DNA of 64,000 nt from Aquilonibacter sp963703325 (GTDB taxonomy: Bacteria; Vulcanimicrobiota; Vulcanimicrobiia; Vulcanimicrobiales; Vulcanimicrobiaceae). The notes below the pieces were generated by a model. It was not told the DNA's origin, did not search any database, and was given only the letters and a program-made list of their open reading frames with translations. The DNA lies in assembly GCA_963703325.1 (NCBI GenBank), contig OY969805.1, positions 1,612,001 to 1,676,000 on the forward strand, given 5' to 3'. The translations under genes and the position numbers were made by a program. This document shows, in pieces, positions 7,946 to 17,358 of the stretch. Position 1 is the first letter of the stretch, and each line of letters starts with the position of its first letter.

Positions 7946-8923
7946 TTATTGCGAGGGGCTGGCGGCCGGCGATACCGCGCCGTTGGGCGCTGCGCCGGTT
8001 GGCACTGCTGCCGCCGGCGGCGTCGGTTCGGGGCTTGGGAAGGCCGACTGGAAACGAGGATCGTTGACCTGAATGTTCGCTTTGCTCTGCAGATCCGCTA
8101 AGAACGGCTGAATGAGCGGCGACTCTTGCTGTTGGCGCAACAGGTCGGTGATCTTGTCTTTGGTGTTTGCAAGGGTTGCCTTTTGTCCCGGCGTGCGGCT
8201 CTCAACCTGGATGATGTGATAACCGAACGGTGACTTGACCGGCGCGCTGATCACGCCGACCGGCAACGAGAAGACGGCTGCGTCGAACGACGGAACCATC
8301 TGGCCGTGACGAATCTCGCCGAGTTCGCCGCCCTTGTCGCGGCTGCCCGGATCGATCGAGTTCTGCTTGGCTTCCGTCGCGAAGTCCTTGCCCGCTTTTA
8401 AATCGGCTTCGACTTTTTGCGCGGTCTTGAGATCGGGCACGAGAATGTGGCGCGCGTCCACCTGCGCCGGCTTATCGAACGCGGCGTGATTCTTATTGAA
8501 ATACGCCTGCACTTGCGCGTCGGTGATCTTGACGTTCGCACCGACGGCCTTGTCGATGATGACCTGATCGCGAATGAGTTTGTGCACGTCGTCTTCGGTC
8601 AGACCGCGGGACTTGAGCATGTCATCCCAGGATCCCGGTGGGAAGTTCTGCTTGATCTGATCTTCGCGCGACGCGATCTCCGCATCGCTGACCGTAATGT
8701 TATTCTTCTGCGCGTATTGCTCGAGCAGAATCTCGCGGACCATCTGCTGCAGCGTCGAGATCGCGGCCGGACTCGATTCGAGCTTGTTATCGAATGCGGA
8801 TTGGCTGATCGCCTGCCCGTTGACGGTCGCCAGCGTGCCGCCGCTCGAGCAGGCGGTAAGCGCCGCGGCTAGGAGCAGCGTGGCAAGACCCGCGACGGCG
8901 CGGGAGAGGTTCGACATAGACAC
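7946..8923 (-). CDS. PrsA/SurA-like peptidyl-prolyl isomerase lipoprotein (parvulin family)
   Basis: An envelope chaperone predicted to be lipid-anchored. The signal peptide ends in a lipobox LTAC with acylated Cys25. A SurA_N-like helical domain follows (about 30-150). A parvulin rotamase domain (about 156-255) shows ARHILV, DPGSRDKGGELGEI and SPFGYHIIQVESR. The C-terminus is rich in Pro and Ala. The family catalyses prolyl cis-trans isomerisation during folding of exported proteins. Neighbouring mfd and the YabN-like gene recall the Bacillus mfd-yabM-yabN-yabO neighbourhood, though prsA is not in that cluster in Bacillus. Whether it faces the inner or outer membrane is not clear. Confidence 0.9.
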   Translation of the reverse strand: MSMSNLSRAVAGLATLLLAAALTACSSGGTLATVNGQAISQSAFDNKLESSPAAISTLQQMVREILLEQYAQKNNITVSDAEIASREDQIKQNFPPGSWDDMLKSRGLTEDDVHKLIRDQVIIDKAVGANVKITDAQVQAYFNKNHAAFDKPAQVDARHILVPDLKTAQKVEADLKAGKDFATEAKQNSIDPGSRDKGGELGEIRHGQMVPSFDAAVFSLPVGVISAPVKSPFGYHIIQVESRTPGQKATLANTKDKITDLLRQQQESPLIQPFLADLQSKANIQVNDPRFQSAFPSPEPTPPAAAVPTGAAPNGAVSPAASPSQ

Positions 8924-8951
8924 TCCAGACTAGGGAAGTTCAGTGCGTAGG

Positions 8952-8975
8952 AAAGCGGAGCATTTTGGGCTCCGC
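8952..8975 (-). terminator. Possible terminator after mfd
   Basis: A 7-base perfect stem (GCGGAGC / GCTCCGC, loop 7) lies in the 116-base gap between mfd and the PrsA-like gene. Read on the minus strand it is followed by TTTCCT, a weak U-run. It may end or attenuate mfd transcription before the lipoprotein gene. The rest of the gap holds no open frame of note. Confidence 0.4.
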
Positions 8976-9039
8976 GATGGGCTTGGGGGTTCTTCGGCCA
9001 TGCCCGAGGCCCTCTTCAAAAGCACCTCAAAAACGCGCC

Positions 9040-12000
9040 TCAAAGCGCCTCCATCAGTTTTCTCAGCAACGGCATCCAAACCGCCTCGGCCGCTTGCCCG
9101 GCGGGGACGGCCGGAAGGTCGACGACGATCTTCCCCTCGCCGAACCGGAAGCGGTTCTTGGTCAGCGACTGGAGCTTGGGTATCGAACCGGGGTCGAGCT
9201 CGAAACCGGAGCCGACGCCGAGCGTCAGACGCCGCTCGTCGACGACGACCCGCGTGATACGTCGCTCGAGCGCGATGGCCCGGAGCTTGGTTAATTCGAC
9301 CAGCCGCTCCAGCGGAACCGGCAGCGGACCGAAGCGATCGCGCACGCCGGCCGCGATCTCTTCGACTTCGATCTGCGAGCGAGCTTTGGCCAGCTGCTGG
9401 TAGACCGCGATCTTCTGCGAGACTTGCGGAATGTAGTCGCTCGGAATAAACGCGCTGATCTTGACGTCGATCACCGCTTCACGCCGGTCGTCGAGCGACG
9501 GTGCCATACCGCGACGCTCGGCGATCGCGTCGGCGAGCATCTGACAGTAGGTGTCGAAGCCGACCGAACCGATGAAGCCCGATTGCGCCGCGCCGAGCAG
9601 ATTGCCGGCGCCGCGAATTTCGAGATCGCGCATCGCGATCTGCAAACCCGAGCCGAGGTGGGTGAACTCGCGAATTGCTTCGAGCCGCGCCTTGGCTTCT
9701 TCGGTGAGCGCTTTGTGACCCTGATACAGCAGATAGCAGTACGCCTGGTGATTCGAACGTCCGACGCGGCCGCGCAATTGATAGAGCTGCGCGAGGCCGA
9801 ACTTGTCGGCGTCGCTGACGATCATGGTATTGACGTTGGGGATATCGATCCCGTTTTCAATGATCGTCGTGGCCACCAGCACATCCGACTCTCCGTCGAT
9901 GAACGTCTGCATCACCGGCTCGAGCTCGTGCTCGTGCATCTGGCCGTGACCGACGGCAATGCGCGCTCGCGGTACGAGCCGCTGCAACGCGTTACGCACC
10001 GCATAGATCGACTCAACGCGGTTGTGCAGATAGTAGACCTGGCCGCCGCGATCGAGTTCGGCGGTGATCGCCCGCTGCACGATGGCGTCGCTTGCCGGCA
10101 CAACGGTGGTCTTGACCGACATGCGGTTCTTGGGCGCCGTCTGAATCAACGATAGGTCGCGCACGCCCATCAACGACATGTGCAGCGTGCGCGGAATCGG
10201 CGTGGCGGAAAGCGTCAGCACGTCGACGGACGTTTTATATTCCTTGAGGCGCTCTTTGTGCATGACGCCGAAGCGCTGCTCCTCGTCGATGACGATCAAT
10301 CCGAGATCGGCGAAGGCCACGTCCTTTTGGAGCAGACGATGCGTGCCGATGATCACGTCGACTTTACCCAACGCGAGGTCGGTGAGAATCGCCCGCGCCT
10401 CGGCTTTGGTCTTGAAGCGCGAGAGCTCTTCGATGCGCAGCGGAAACCCGGCGAAGCGCGCGCTGAAGTTGCGGTAGTGCTGATCGGCAAGCAGCGTCGT
10501 GGGCACGAGCACCGCGACCTGTTTCTTCTCGGCGACCGCCTTGAACGCGGCGCGCATCGCCACCTCGGTTTTGCCGTAGCCGACGTCGCCGCAGACGAGC
10601 CGATCCATTGGCTGCGCTTTTTCCATGTCGAGTTTGACCGCCTCGATGGCTTTGCGTTGGTCGGGCGTCGGCTCGTAGGGAAACGCCTCTTCCATTTCGG
10701 CTTGCCACGGCGTATCCGGGCCGAATTCAAAGCCTTTGCTCAGTTCGCGCTCGGCGTAAAGCGCCACAAGCCCGTCGGCGATCTTGGCAAGCGACTCGGA
10801 GACGCGGGACTTCGTGCGCGCCCAGTCGGCACCGCCCATCTTGGAAAGCCGGGGCTGTTGCCCTTCCGCCGCGGAATACTTCGTGACTTGGTGCATTTGC
10901 GTGACCGGCACCAGCATGCGGTCCGACCCCGCGTAGGCGAGATCGAGATAGTCTTGGGTAGCGCCGAGGATCGTTTCGGTGCGTAATCCCAGATATTGAG
11001 CGATCCCGTGCACGGCGTGCACGACGTAGTCGCCCACGCGCAAATCGGCGAGTGTAACCGGGACGCCCTCTTTGACTGCGCGCAGTTTGACGCGCTTGGG
11101 CGGCGCACCGAAGATTTCGCGATCGCCGATGACGCGCAAACGCAGGTCCGGGACGGCAAAGCCGGCCTCGATCGATCCGTGATCGATCACGACGCGATCG
11201 TGAGCGATCCCAGCTGCGCGCAACAAGTCGGCGGTACGCGATACCGCGCTGCTGACGATGTGCAGCGATTCCCCGGCAGCCACCCATTCGCGCACGCTCT
11301 GCGAGAAGAGTTCGATCTGCCGATTGAAGTGTTCGACCGGGCGGCACTCGAGGACGTGCGAGGCATTCGCGCGCGGCAGCCATTCCATGTCGTCGTGGCG
11401 CTCGATCGCGCCGGGGAAGATCAGCAGCGGGTGCGCGCGCATGGTGGGCGCGAGTTCGGCCAGCCGCGGATGCGGCGCGGCGACCTCCGCGAGCAGCGCG
11501 TCGTCGACTTCGGAATCGCTGACCGAAAACTCGCCCGATTCGACGCCGGCGAGCAGCACGCTCTGCTCGCGCGAGCGCTCTTCTTCAAGCGCGCGTTCGA
11601 TGGTCGCAAGCATTCCCGGTTCGTCGAGCACGACGATCGCGTCGCCGCGCAGGTAGTCGAGCAGCGTGGTGCGCTCGTCGTACGCGAGCGGAAGCCACGA
11701 TGCCGGCAACTCGCTACCGCTTTCAATGTAGGTCGAAAGCGAGCTGCGCACCGCGTCAGGCCCCTGGTAGCGCTCGAGGATCCGCGTGCGGTACTGTGCT
11801 TCGCGCGGGATCTCGCTCCACGGGGCGATCTCGATCGAGGTTCGTTCGCCCTCGCTGCGCTGCGACGCAAGGTCGAACGGGCGCATGCTCTCGATCGCGT
11901 CGCCGAAGAACTCGATGCGGATCGGCGCATCCTCGCTGGCCGCAAACACGTCGAGAATACCGCCGCGCACCGCGTACTCACCGACCGCGCTTACCACGTC

Positions 12001-12537
12001 GGCGCGGATATAGCCCAACCCAAACAACTGCGTTTGCAACTGCTCGAAACCGGGCTCATCGCCGACGCGAAGCGTTAGCCGCAGCGCATCGAAGAGCGCG
12101 CGCGGCATGAGGTACTGCCGCAGGGCGGCAACCGAGGCGAGCACCAGGCGCGATGCACCCGACGCGAGATCGGCGAGCAGCGTCATCCGGGCACTGCGTT
12201 CCGACGGGCTTTCGATAGCGCCGAGGGCTTCATCGCGCGAGCGCAACAAGGCCACGTGCTCGGGGTCGTCCTCCCCTAAGTAATAAAGAAGATCGGCGAA
12301 GGCGCGTTCGGCCACGTCGGGCGTCGGCACGATCACCAGCATCGGCCGCTCGAGCGTGCGATAGAGCGCCGCGAGCAACGCCGGTCGCGCCGCGGCGATG
12401 GTTTCGTGAGCAGCGTAGACCCCGGCTCCGGTGCGCAGTTCGTCGACGATCGGCGCAAGCGCGCGCGGCGACGCGGCGAGCGCGCGAAGCAGCGCGTCGT
12501 GCGATGCGAGGGTCGGTGGTGCGGTTTGGGCGGTCAC
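9040..12537 (-). CDS. mfd: Transcription-repair coupling factor
   Basis: Mfd is a DNA translocase that removes RNA polymerase stalled at lesions and recruits UvrA. The 1165 residues match the family length. The order is a UvrB-like N-terminal region, the RNA-polymerase-interacting domain (VGDYVVHAVHGIAQYLG, about residue 500), and the RecG-like helicase core. The core has Walker A GDVGYGKTE near residue 650, Walker B DEEQRFG near 750, and the helicase VI-type QLRGRVGRS. A C-terminal UvrA-binding domain follows. The start is GTG (VTAQTAPP). The gene lies 10 bases after the GT-C gene, so it is co-transcribed with membrane glycosyltransferase genes, which is an unusual partner. Confidence 0.98.
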   Translation of the reverse strand: MTAQTAPPTLASHDALLRALAASPRALAPIVDELRTGAGVYAAHETIAAARPALLAALYRTLERPMLVIVPTPDVAERAFADLLYYLGEDDPEHVALLRSRDEALGAIESPSERSARMTLLADLASGASRLVLASVAALRQYLMPRALFDALRLTLRVGDEPGFEQLQTQLFGLGYIRADVVSAVGEYAVRGGILDVFAASEDAPIRIEFFGDAIESMRPFDLASQRSEGERTSIEIAPWSEIPREAQYRTRILERYQGPDAVRSSLSTYIESGSELPASWLPLAYDERTTLLDYLRGDAIVVLDEPGMLATIERALEEERSREQSVLLAGVESGEFSVSDSEVDDALLAEVAAPHPRLAELAPTMRAHPLLIFPGAIERHDDMEWLPRANASHVLECRPVEHFNRQIELFSQSVREWVAAGESLHIVSSAVSRTADLLRAAGIAHDRVVIDHGSIEAGFAVPDLRLRVIGDREIFGAPPKRVKLRAVKEGVPVTLADLRVGDYVVHAVHGIAQYLGLRTETILGATQDYLDLAYAGSDRMLVPVTQMHQVTKYSAAEGQQPRLSKMGGADWARTKSRVSESLAKIADGLVALYAERELSKGFEFGPDTPWQAEMEEAFPYEPTPDQRKAIEAVKLDMEKAQPMDRLVCGDVGYGKTEVAMRAAFKAVAEKKQVAVLVPTTLLADQHYRNFSARFAGFPLRIEELSRFKTKAEARAILTDLALGKVDVIIGTHRLLQKDVAFADLGLIVIDEEQRFGVMHKERLKEYKTSVDVLTLSATPIPRTLHMSLMGVRDLSLIQTAPKNRMSVKTTVVPASDAIVQRAITAELDRGGQVYYLHNRVESIYAVRNALQRLVPRARIAVGHGQMHEHELEPVMQTFIDGESDVLVATTIIENGIDIPNVNTMIVSDADKFGLAQLYQLRGRVGRSNHQAYCYLLYQGHKALTEEAKARLEAIREFTHLGSGLQIAMRDLEIRGAGNLLGAAQSGFIGSVGFDTYCQMLADAIAERRGMAPSLDDRREAVIDVKISAFIPSDYIPQVSQKIAVYQQLAKARSQIEVEEIAAGVRDRFGPLPVPLERLVELTKLRAIALERRITRVVVDERRLTLGVGSGFELDPGSIPKLQSLTKNRFRFGEGKIVVDLPAVPAGQAAEAVWMPLLRKLMEAL

Positions 12538-12547
12538 GGGCCGCTGA

Positions 12548-13795
12548 TTATATCACGAGGGGAGCATAGGCGGTTAGGGCGATGGCGCCCAGTGCAAGCG
12601 AGGCCGGCAGGTTCGGCAGCGCGGCTGCGTCGGGGAGGTAACGAAGCAAGGCCGCACCCGTGACCGCGAGCGCGGTCGCGACGACGCGGCGGTCGCGCGC
12701 GAACGCTGCGATCGGAAGCAGCCATAACGCGTACCACGGAAACGGATTGGGAATCGCGATCCACGCTGCCAGCGCGAGCAAACACCACCGGTCCAGCGGT
12801 GCGTGCACCGTGCGCGCGCGCAGCAGAACGGCGAGCGCGATGAGCACGGAGACCGGAATGCCGAGCGCTTGTACCGAGGCAAGCGCGACGTAGTGACCGT
12901 GCGGCGCGAGGTTCGAACCCAAGCCTGCAATCAACGCGCGCGATGCGACCGCGACCACGGCGCAGCCGACGATCGTGCCGCCGAGGACCGCGCGCGCATC
13001 GCGCCGCGACGCGATGCGATCGGCAACGAGCGCAAACGATGCGGCGAGCGCCGGAAGTTTGATTGCCGCCGCGAGCGCGACGACCGTTGCGCCGATAGCC
13101 GGTGCACGGCGCGCGATCACGATGCCGAGCAACACGACCGCCACCATCAGCGTATCGTTGTGCCCTTCGGCGGCGGCGAAGATGGCGATGGGGTTACACG
13201 CGACGAATGCCGCCGCACGCGCGCCGCCGAGGATGCCGGCGAGGTAGCCGCACACAATCAGCGCGAGACACGAAATGACGCGAAAGCTCATCAATACCGC
13301 GACCACGCCGAAGGGGGTAGACGCGGTCACCAGCGCGCGCGCCAACTCGACAAAGGCCGGACCATACACGCAGATCGGCACCGCAACCGGACGCCACTGC
13401 CAATTCGCCGCCGCAATCAGGGTGTCGCTGACCGCTGCGTGGTGCGCGTACGGATTCAAACCGAGCCGCGCCATCTCGCCATAGGCCGCATAGGCGTACA
13501 CGTCGCTCGAGAGCAACGGGAGCCACCACAGTGCGGCAAGCAGCGCGAGGCCGGCTGCCACAAGCGTCCCGGCGATCGAGAGCGGCGCACGCAGCTGCAA
13601 CACATAGACGATACATGCCGCACCGAGCGTTGCAGCGAGGACGAGCCACATCGCGGCGCCGTAGCGGCCCCACTCGGTCGCGACCGGCAGCGGCTGGGCG
13701 AGATCCACGGCGAAGCGCATCGGTGCACGCGCGAGCAGCAGGCGCGACGCCACCGCGCCGAGCGCAATGACGATCGCAATTCCCGCGAGCTTCAT
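12548..13795 (-). CDS. Polytopic GT-C glycosyltransferase, MptA/B-like
   Basis: A 415-residue membrane protein with about ten hydrophobic helices. After the third helix comes SSDVYAYAAYGEMARLGLNPY, resembling the loop of actinobacterial polyprenol-phosphate-mannose-dependent mannosyltransferases (MptA/B group). The Asp of this loop is the likely catalytic or metal residue. It would use a polyprenyl-phosphate sugar on the outer face of the inner membrane. The start ATG overlaps the stop of the upstream Wzy/ligase-like gene (ATGA), so the two act together. The acceptor is unknown. A GT87-type or DUF2029-like assignment is the alternative. Confidence 0.68.
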   Translation of the reverse strand: MKLAGIAIVIALGAVASRLLLARAPMRFAVDLAQPLPVATEWGRYGAAMWLVLAATLGAACIVYVLQLRAPLSIAGTLVAAGLALLAALWWLPLLSSDVYAYAAYGEMARLGLNPYAHHAAVSDTLIAAANWQWRPVAVPICVYGPAFVELARALVTASTPFGVVAVLMSFRVISCLALIVCGYLAGILGGARAAAFVACNPIAIFAAAEGHNDTLMVAVVLLGIVIARRAPAIGATVVALAAAIKLPALAASFALVADRIASRRDARAVLGGTIVGCAVVAVASRALIAGLGSNLAPHGHYVALASVQALGIPVSVLIALAVLLRARTVHAPLDRWCLLALAAWIAIPNPFPWYALWLLPIAAFARDRRVVATALAVTGAALLRYLPDAAALPNLPASLALGAIALTAYAPLVI

Positions 13796-15096
13796 GTGCG
13801 CGAACGTGATTTACGCGCGAGCGGCTCGGCGATCCCCAGTGCAACCAGTGCGATCCACGCTTCGGCGACCTTCGGGTAAAAGACCAGGTCGTCGAAGAAG
13901 CCGTGAAGCGCGAACGCAGCGGACGCGGCAAAACCGGCAAGTGCCCAGGGCGACCCTCGCACGTATGCGACCAACGTGCGCAGGACCGTAAGTATCCAAA
14001 CAACCGTCGCACCGAGGAGCACGATACCGCCCTCAGCCGCCGCCTGAAGGTACCAGCTGTTGGCTTGCGTGCGCACCCCCGGCAATCCAGCCTGCGCCAA
14101 TTCGAATTGATAATTGCCGGCGCCGATGCCAAGCAACGGGTGATGCATGAAGAAGAAGCGCGCGGCTCGCCAGAGTTCGGCGCGGTCGCCGATGCCGGTT
14201 CCTTCACCGCTAATGTCGCTTTCGCGTTCAAAGATGGAAAGAAAACCGACGTGCGCGCGAATCGCCCAGACGACGTCGTTGACGTAACCGAGCGCAAAGC
14301 CCCCCAGGAGCGTCCAGAGCTGCGCGATGCGGCGCGGCTCGATCAGCGCGTAGATAACGAGAATCGCCAACGTGGCAAAGAACGCCGCGCGCGAGAACGT
14401 CAACGCGAGCGCCGCACCGGACACAAAAAGCAGCAGCGCCGAAGCGCGGCGCGGGGTCTGCATGTGCCAGGCACCAACCGCCGCGATTGCCGCCTCGAGG
14501 TAACCGCCGAACTGATTGGGACCTTCGAGCACGCCGGCGATTCTGGGAACCACGGTCGAACCGAGAATCAAGGCGGAGGTCGCGCCCAGTGCAAGATCGG
14601 CAAACGCGCTCGCAAGGACCGCAAGAATCGAGATGAAGAGTGCGATGCGAACGAGTCGCTCCGCCGGATCAGCGGCATACGCGACAAGAATCGCGCAGAA
14701 GAGCGCGAGGTATTGCACCCATTTGAGCGTTTCGCGAACGGCTTCGGCCGGGTGCGCCGCGACGGCGATGCTGAGACCCGTAGCAACCACGACGGCGCCA
14801 AGAGCGCCGGCGACGTAGACCACCGGCCGCCGCGCCAGCGTTTTCCATGCGCCGGGTGTGGCGAGCAGTCCGACGATGACCCCAATGAGCATCGCCTTTG
14901 GTGCGGTCAGGGTCGTGCCGAAAATTGCATGTGCGCCGGCAAAGGGTGTTACAAAAACGAGCAGCGCGGCGCCCCAACCTGGACGGCGCATCGTAAGGAC
15001 CGCCGATCCGGCAAAAAGTACGGTAAATGCGAGCAACCAGAGCGGATCGAGCGCCGGTAGGATCGGAAAACGCTCGGCGATCGGGTGGTAGGGCAC
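13792..15096 (-). CDS. O-antigen ligase/polymerase (Wzy/WaaL-like) membrane protein
   Basis: A 434-residue protein with about eleven transmembrane helices and one large periplasmic loop near residues 280-340 (around ESDISGEGTGIGDRAELWRAA). This is followed by the family pattern FFMHHPLLGIGAGNYQF, typical of PF04932 O-antigen ligases and polymerases, which join polyprenyl-linked glycan blocks or transfer them to an acceptor. I chose the GTG at 15096 (VPYHPIAERF). The open frame continues to 15327, but that part is antisense to the nucleoside phosphorylase and has no helix. It is coupled to the GT-C gene downstream. Polymerase and ligase cannot be separated by sequence alone. Confidence 0.82.
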   Translation of the reverse strand: MPYHPIAERFPILPALDPLWLLAFTVLFAGSAVLTMRRPGWGAALLVFVTPFAGAHAIFGTTLTAPKAMLIGVIVGLLATPGAWKTLARRPVVYVAGALGAVVVATGLSIAVAAHPAEAVRETLKWVQYLALFCAILVAYAADPAERLVRIALFISILAVLASAFADLALGATSALILGSTVVPRIAGVLEGPNQFGGYLEAAIAAVGAWHMQTPRRASALLLFVSGAALALTFSRAAFFATLAILVIYALIEPRRIAQLWTLLGGFALGYVNDVVWAIRAHVGFLSIFERESDISGEGTGIGDRAELWRAARFFFMHHPLLGIGAGNYQFELAQAGLPGVRTQANSWYLQAAAEGGIVLLGATVVWILTVLRTLVAYVRGSPWALAGFAASAAFALHGFFDDLVFYPKVAEAWIALVALGIAEPLARKSRSRT

Positions 15097-15133
15097 GCAG
15101 CGCTTTTCGCGGGAACAGCGAAGAGCAACTGCA

Positions 15134-16384
15134 ATGGACGACGTTTCAATGCGGCGCGCGATCGAGCGCAAACGTGACGGTGAGGCGCTCGAGCCGTCGG
15201 TATGGGATGACGTCATCGTTGCATACTGCAGCGGCGATGTCGACGATGCACAGATGGCTGCATTGGCCATGGCCTGTGTGTGGCGCGGGCTCGAACCCGC
15301 CGAAGCCGTGGCCCTTACGCGTGCCATGGTTGCCAGCGGCGCGACGCTTCGCTATCCCGAGGGAATGTTCGTCGTCGATAAACACTCGAGCGGAGGCGTG
15401 AGCGACATCGTCTCGCTCGTCGCCGTGCCGCTGGTCGCCGCGTGCGGCGTGCGCGTGGCGAAACTGTCGGGGCGTGCACTCGGTCACACCGGCGGGACGA
15501 TCGACAAGCTTGAAGCGATCGAAGGATTCAACGCGACGCTGCCAATGGACGTCTTCGTGCGCCAAGTCGAGCGCGTCGGTTGCGCAATCGCCGCACAGAG
15601 CGAGGCGTTCGTCCCTGCCGACAAGCGGCTCTATCATTTGCGCGATCGGACGGCGACCGTCCCGAGCATCGGATTGATCGCGGCCTCCATCGTTTCGAAG
15701 AAGATTGCGGGTGGCGCAAACGCGTTCGTGTTCGACGTCAAGTGCGGAAGCGCGGCGTTCATGCGCGACGTCCGGCAAGCTGAGGAACTCGCGCGCATGC
15801 TGGTGGATATCTCCGAGCAATTTGGACGCAAGGCGCACGCCATCGTGAGTGATATGAACGAGCCCCTCGGTCGATGCATCGGCACCGGTATCGAGGTGGC
15901 CGAAGCACGCGAAATGCTACGCGGCGACGCCGGCGACGAACGTGCGCGCTCGGGCTGCGTGCAGATTGCTGCGGCGATGCTTGAACTCGGCGGTGTCGAC
16001 GACGCGCGGGAGCGAGCGGTGCGGGCGCTTGAGGATGGCTCCGCGTATGCGAAATTCGTCGAGATGGTTGAGGCGCAAGGCGGTAGCCGTGAAGCGCTGG
16101 AGGCGCTGGCTCCAGACGCGCGCGTGACAAAATTGCGTGCCTCGACCGAAGGCGTAGTCGTGGCGATCGATGCGGTCCGGCTCGGGCACGTCGCGCGCGA
16201 GCTGAGCGCCCACAACTCCCGAGCGGGAATTCGGCTGGACGCGCGCATCGGCGATCGGATCGCTCGCGGTGACGCGCTTGCCGATATCTACGGCGCCGGG
16301 GCAGATCCTGGTTCGATTGCGGAGGCTTTTACGATCGGCGCGGTATCGCCGGCCGCGCGTCCGCTCGTCTACGCCACGATTTGA
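15134..16384 (+). CDS. deoA: Pyrimidine-nucleoside (thymidine) phosphorylase
   Basis: Phosphorolyses thymidine or deoxyuridine to base plus deoxyribose 1-phosphate. The phosphate-binding signature KHSSGGVSD (Lys83 onward) and SGRALGHTGGTIDKLEAIEGF are clear. Length is 416 residues, slightly short of the usual 430-440. It could equally be the broader-specificity Pdp enzyme, which has the same motifs. The product is a substrate for the phosphopentomutase encoded 5.5 kb away in this window. It is divergent from the Wzy-like gene with only about 37 bases between starts, and its stop lies 2 bases from the convergent glycosyltransferase, so no terminator fits there. Confidence 0.95.
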   Translation: MDDVSMRRAIERKRDGEALEPSVWDDVIVAYCSGDVDDAQMAALAMACVWRGLEPAEAVALTRAMVASGATLRYPEGMFVVDKHSSGGVSDIVSLVAVPLVAACGVRVAKLSGRALGHTGGTIDKLEAIEGFNATLPMDVFVRQVERVGCAIAAQSEAFVPADKRLYHLRDRTATVPSIGLIAASIVSKKIAGGANAFVFDVKCGSAAFMRDVRQAEELARMLVDISEQFGRKAHAIVSDMNEPLGRCIGTGIEVAEAREMLRGDAGDERARSGCVQIAAAMLELGGVDDARERAVRALEDGSAYAKFVEMVEAQGGSREALEALAPDARVTKLRASTEGVVVAIDAVRLGHVARELSAHNSRAGIRLDARIGDRIARGDALADIYGAGADPGSIAEAFTIGAVSPAARPLVYATI

Positions 16385-16386
16385 CT

Positions 16387-17331
16387 TTATCCGCTGCGTT
16401 CGATATCACTGATGAGATATAGCGGGCGGCCTTTGACTTCGTCGTAGATGCGGCCGATGTATTCGCCCAAAATACCGAGACTGATGAGTTGCACGCCGCC
16501 TAAGAAGAGCACCGCCACGATCGTCGATGCCCAGCCCGGCGTGTAGCCGGGCGGAGACAGGCTAAAGAGTTTGTACCCGATCACGATCAACGCGTAGAGA
16601 AACGCGACAGCGCTCGAGATGAAACCGAGATACGACGCAAAGCGCAGCGGCACGTCCGAGAACGAGGTGATGCCGTCGATCGCAAAGCGCAGCATCTTCG
16701 GCAGCGGATACTTCGTGCTGCCCGAGTAGCGCTCTTCGCGATCGTACTCGATGCCGATTTGATTGTAGCCTACCCAGCTGACCATGCCGCGCAAAAAGCG
16801 GTGACGTTCCGGTGAGCGTTTGAGCGCGTCGACCACGCGGCGGCTCATGAGGCGAAAATCGCCGGTGTCGACCGGTATCGAGACCTTGGTGAGTCGTTTG
16901 ATGATCCGGTAGAAGAGTCGCGCGGTGAACAATTTGAAGGGGCTTTCACCCTTGCGCGTGCGCCGTACCGCGTACACGACGTCGTAGCCGGCGCGCCATC
17001 GCTCGACGAATGCCGCGATAAGCTCGGGCGGATCTTGCAAATCGCCGTCCATCAGCACGATCGCGTCACCAGCGGCCATGTCCATTCCGGCTGAAGCGGC
17101 GAGTTGGTGACCGAAATTGCGCGAGAGGTTTACCAGCACGAGGTGCTCGCGGCGAGCAAGCTCTTCGCGAATGCGTTCCAGCGTGCGATCGGTACTGCCG
17201 TCGTTTACCAGCACGATCTCATACGAGGGAGCACCTTCGAGACGATCGGCAATTGCGACGATGCGCTCCAGGAGTGGAGCGACGTTGCCTTCCTCGTTAT
17301 AAAGGGGAACGACGATGCTGAGAACCGGCAT
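16387..17331 (-). CDS. GtrB/ArnC-like polyprenyl-phosphate glycosyltransferase
   Basis: A 314-residue GT2 enzyme. The GT-A domain (about 1-230) carries VPLYNEEGNV, VNDGSTDRT and the metal-binding DGDLQDPPELI. Two C-terminal membrane helices end in GEYIGRIYDEVKGRPLYLI, the usual GtrB/dolichyl-phosphate-mannose-synthase-type tail. It should make undecaprenyl-phosphate-linked hexose that feeds GT-C enzymes such as the one at 12.5 kb. The start ATG (MPVLSIVVP) is where homology begins. The open frame extends about 100 codons upstream in Arg-rich, non-homologous sequence that I exclude. Confidence 0.9.
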   Translation of the reverse strand: MPVLSIVVPLYNEEGNVAPLLERIVAIADRLEGAPSYEIVLVNDGSTDRTLERIREELARREHLVLVNLSRNFGHQLAASAGMDMAAGDAIVLMDGDLQDPPELIAAFVERWRAGYDVVYAVRRTRKGESPFKLFTARLFYRIIKRLTKVSIPVDTGDFRLMSRRVVDALKRSPERHRFLRGMVSWVGYNQIGIEYDREERYSGSTKYPLPKMLRFAIDGITSFSDVPLRFASYLGFISSAVAFLYALIVIGYKLFSLSPPGYTPGWASTIVAVLFLGGVQLISLGILGEYIGRIYDEVKGRPLYLISDIERSG

Positions 17332-17358
17332 GACCGGGGAGGTTCGACACGAGCGAGA

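Noticed and set aside
10996..12078. 360-codon open frame antisense to mfd
   Set aside because: It overlies conserved Mfd domains; no start signal or motif of its own.
12910..12930. GGTTCGAACCC resembling a tRNA T-loop
   Set aside because: It lies inside the GT-C gene with no acceptor stem, D-arm or anticodon arm around it.
12803..15060. Long plus-strand frames across the GT-C and Wzy-like genes
   Set aside because: Both are antisense to membrane proteins with strong hydrophobic periodicity; products are Arg- and Glu-rich without motifs.
15097..15327. 77-codon N-terminal extension of the Wzy-like protein
   Set aside because: Antisense to the conserved start of the nucleoside phosphorylase and polar, whereas the protein should begin close to a membrane helix.
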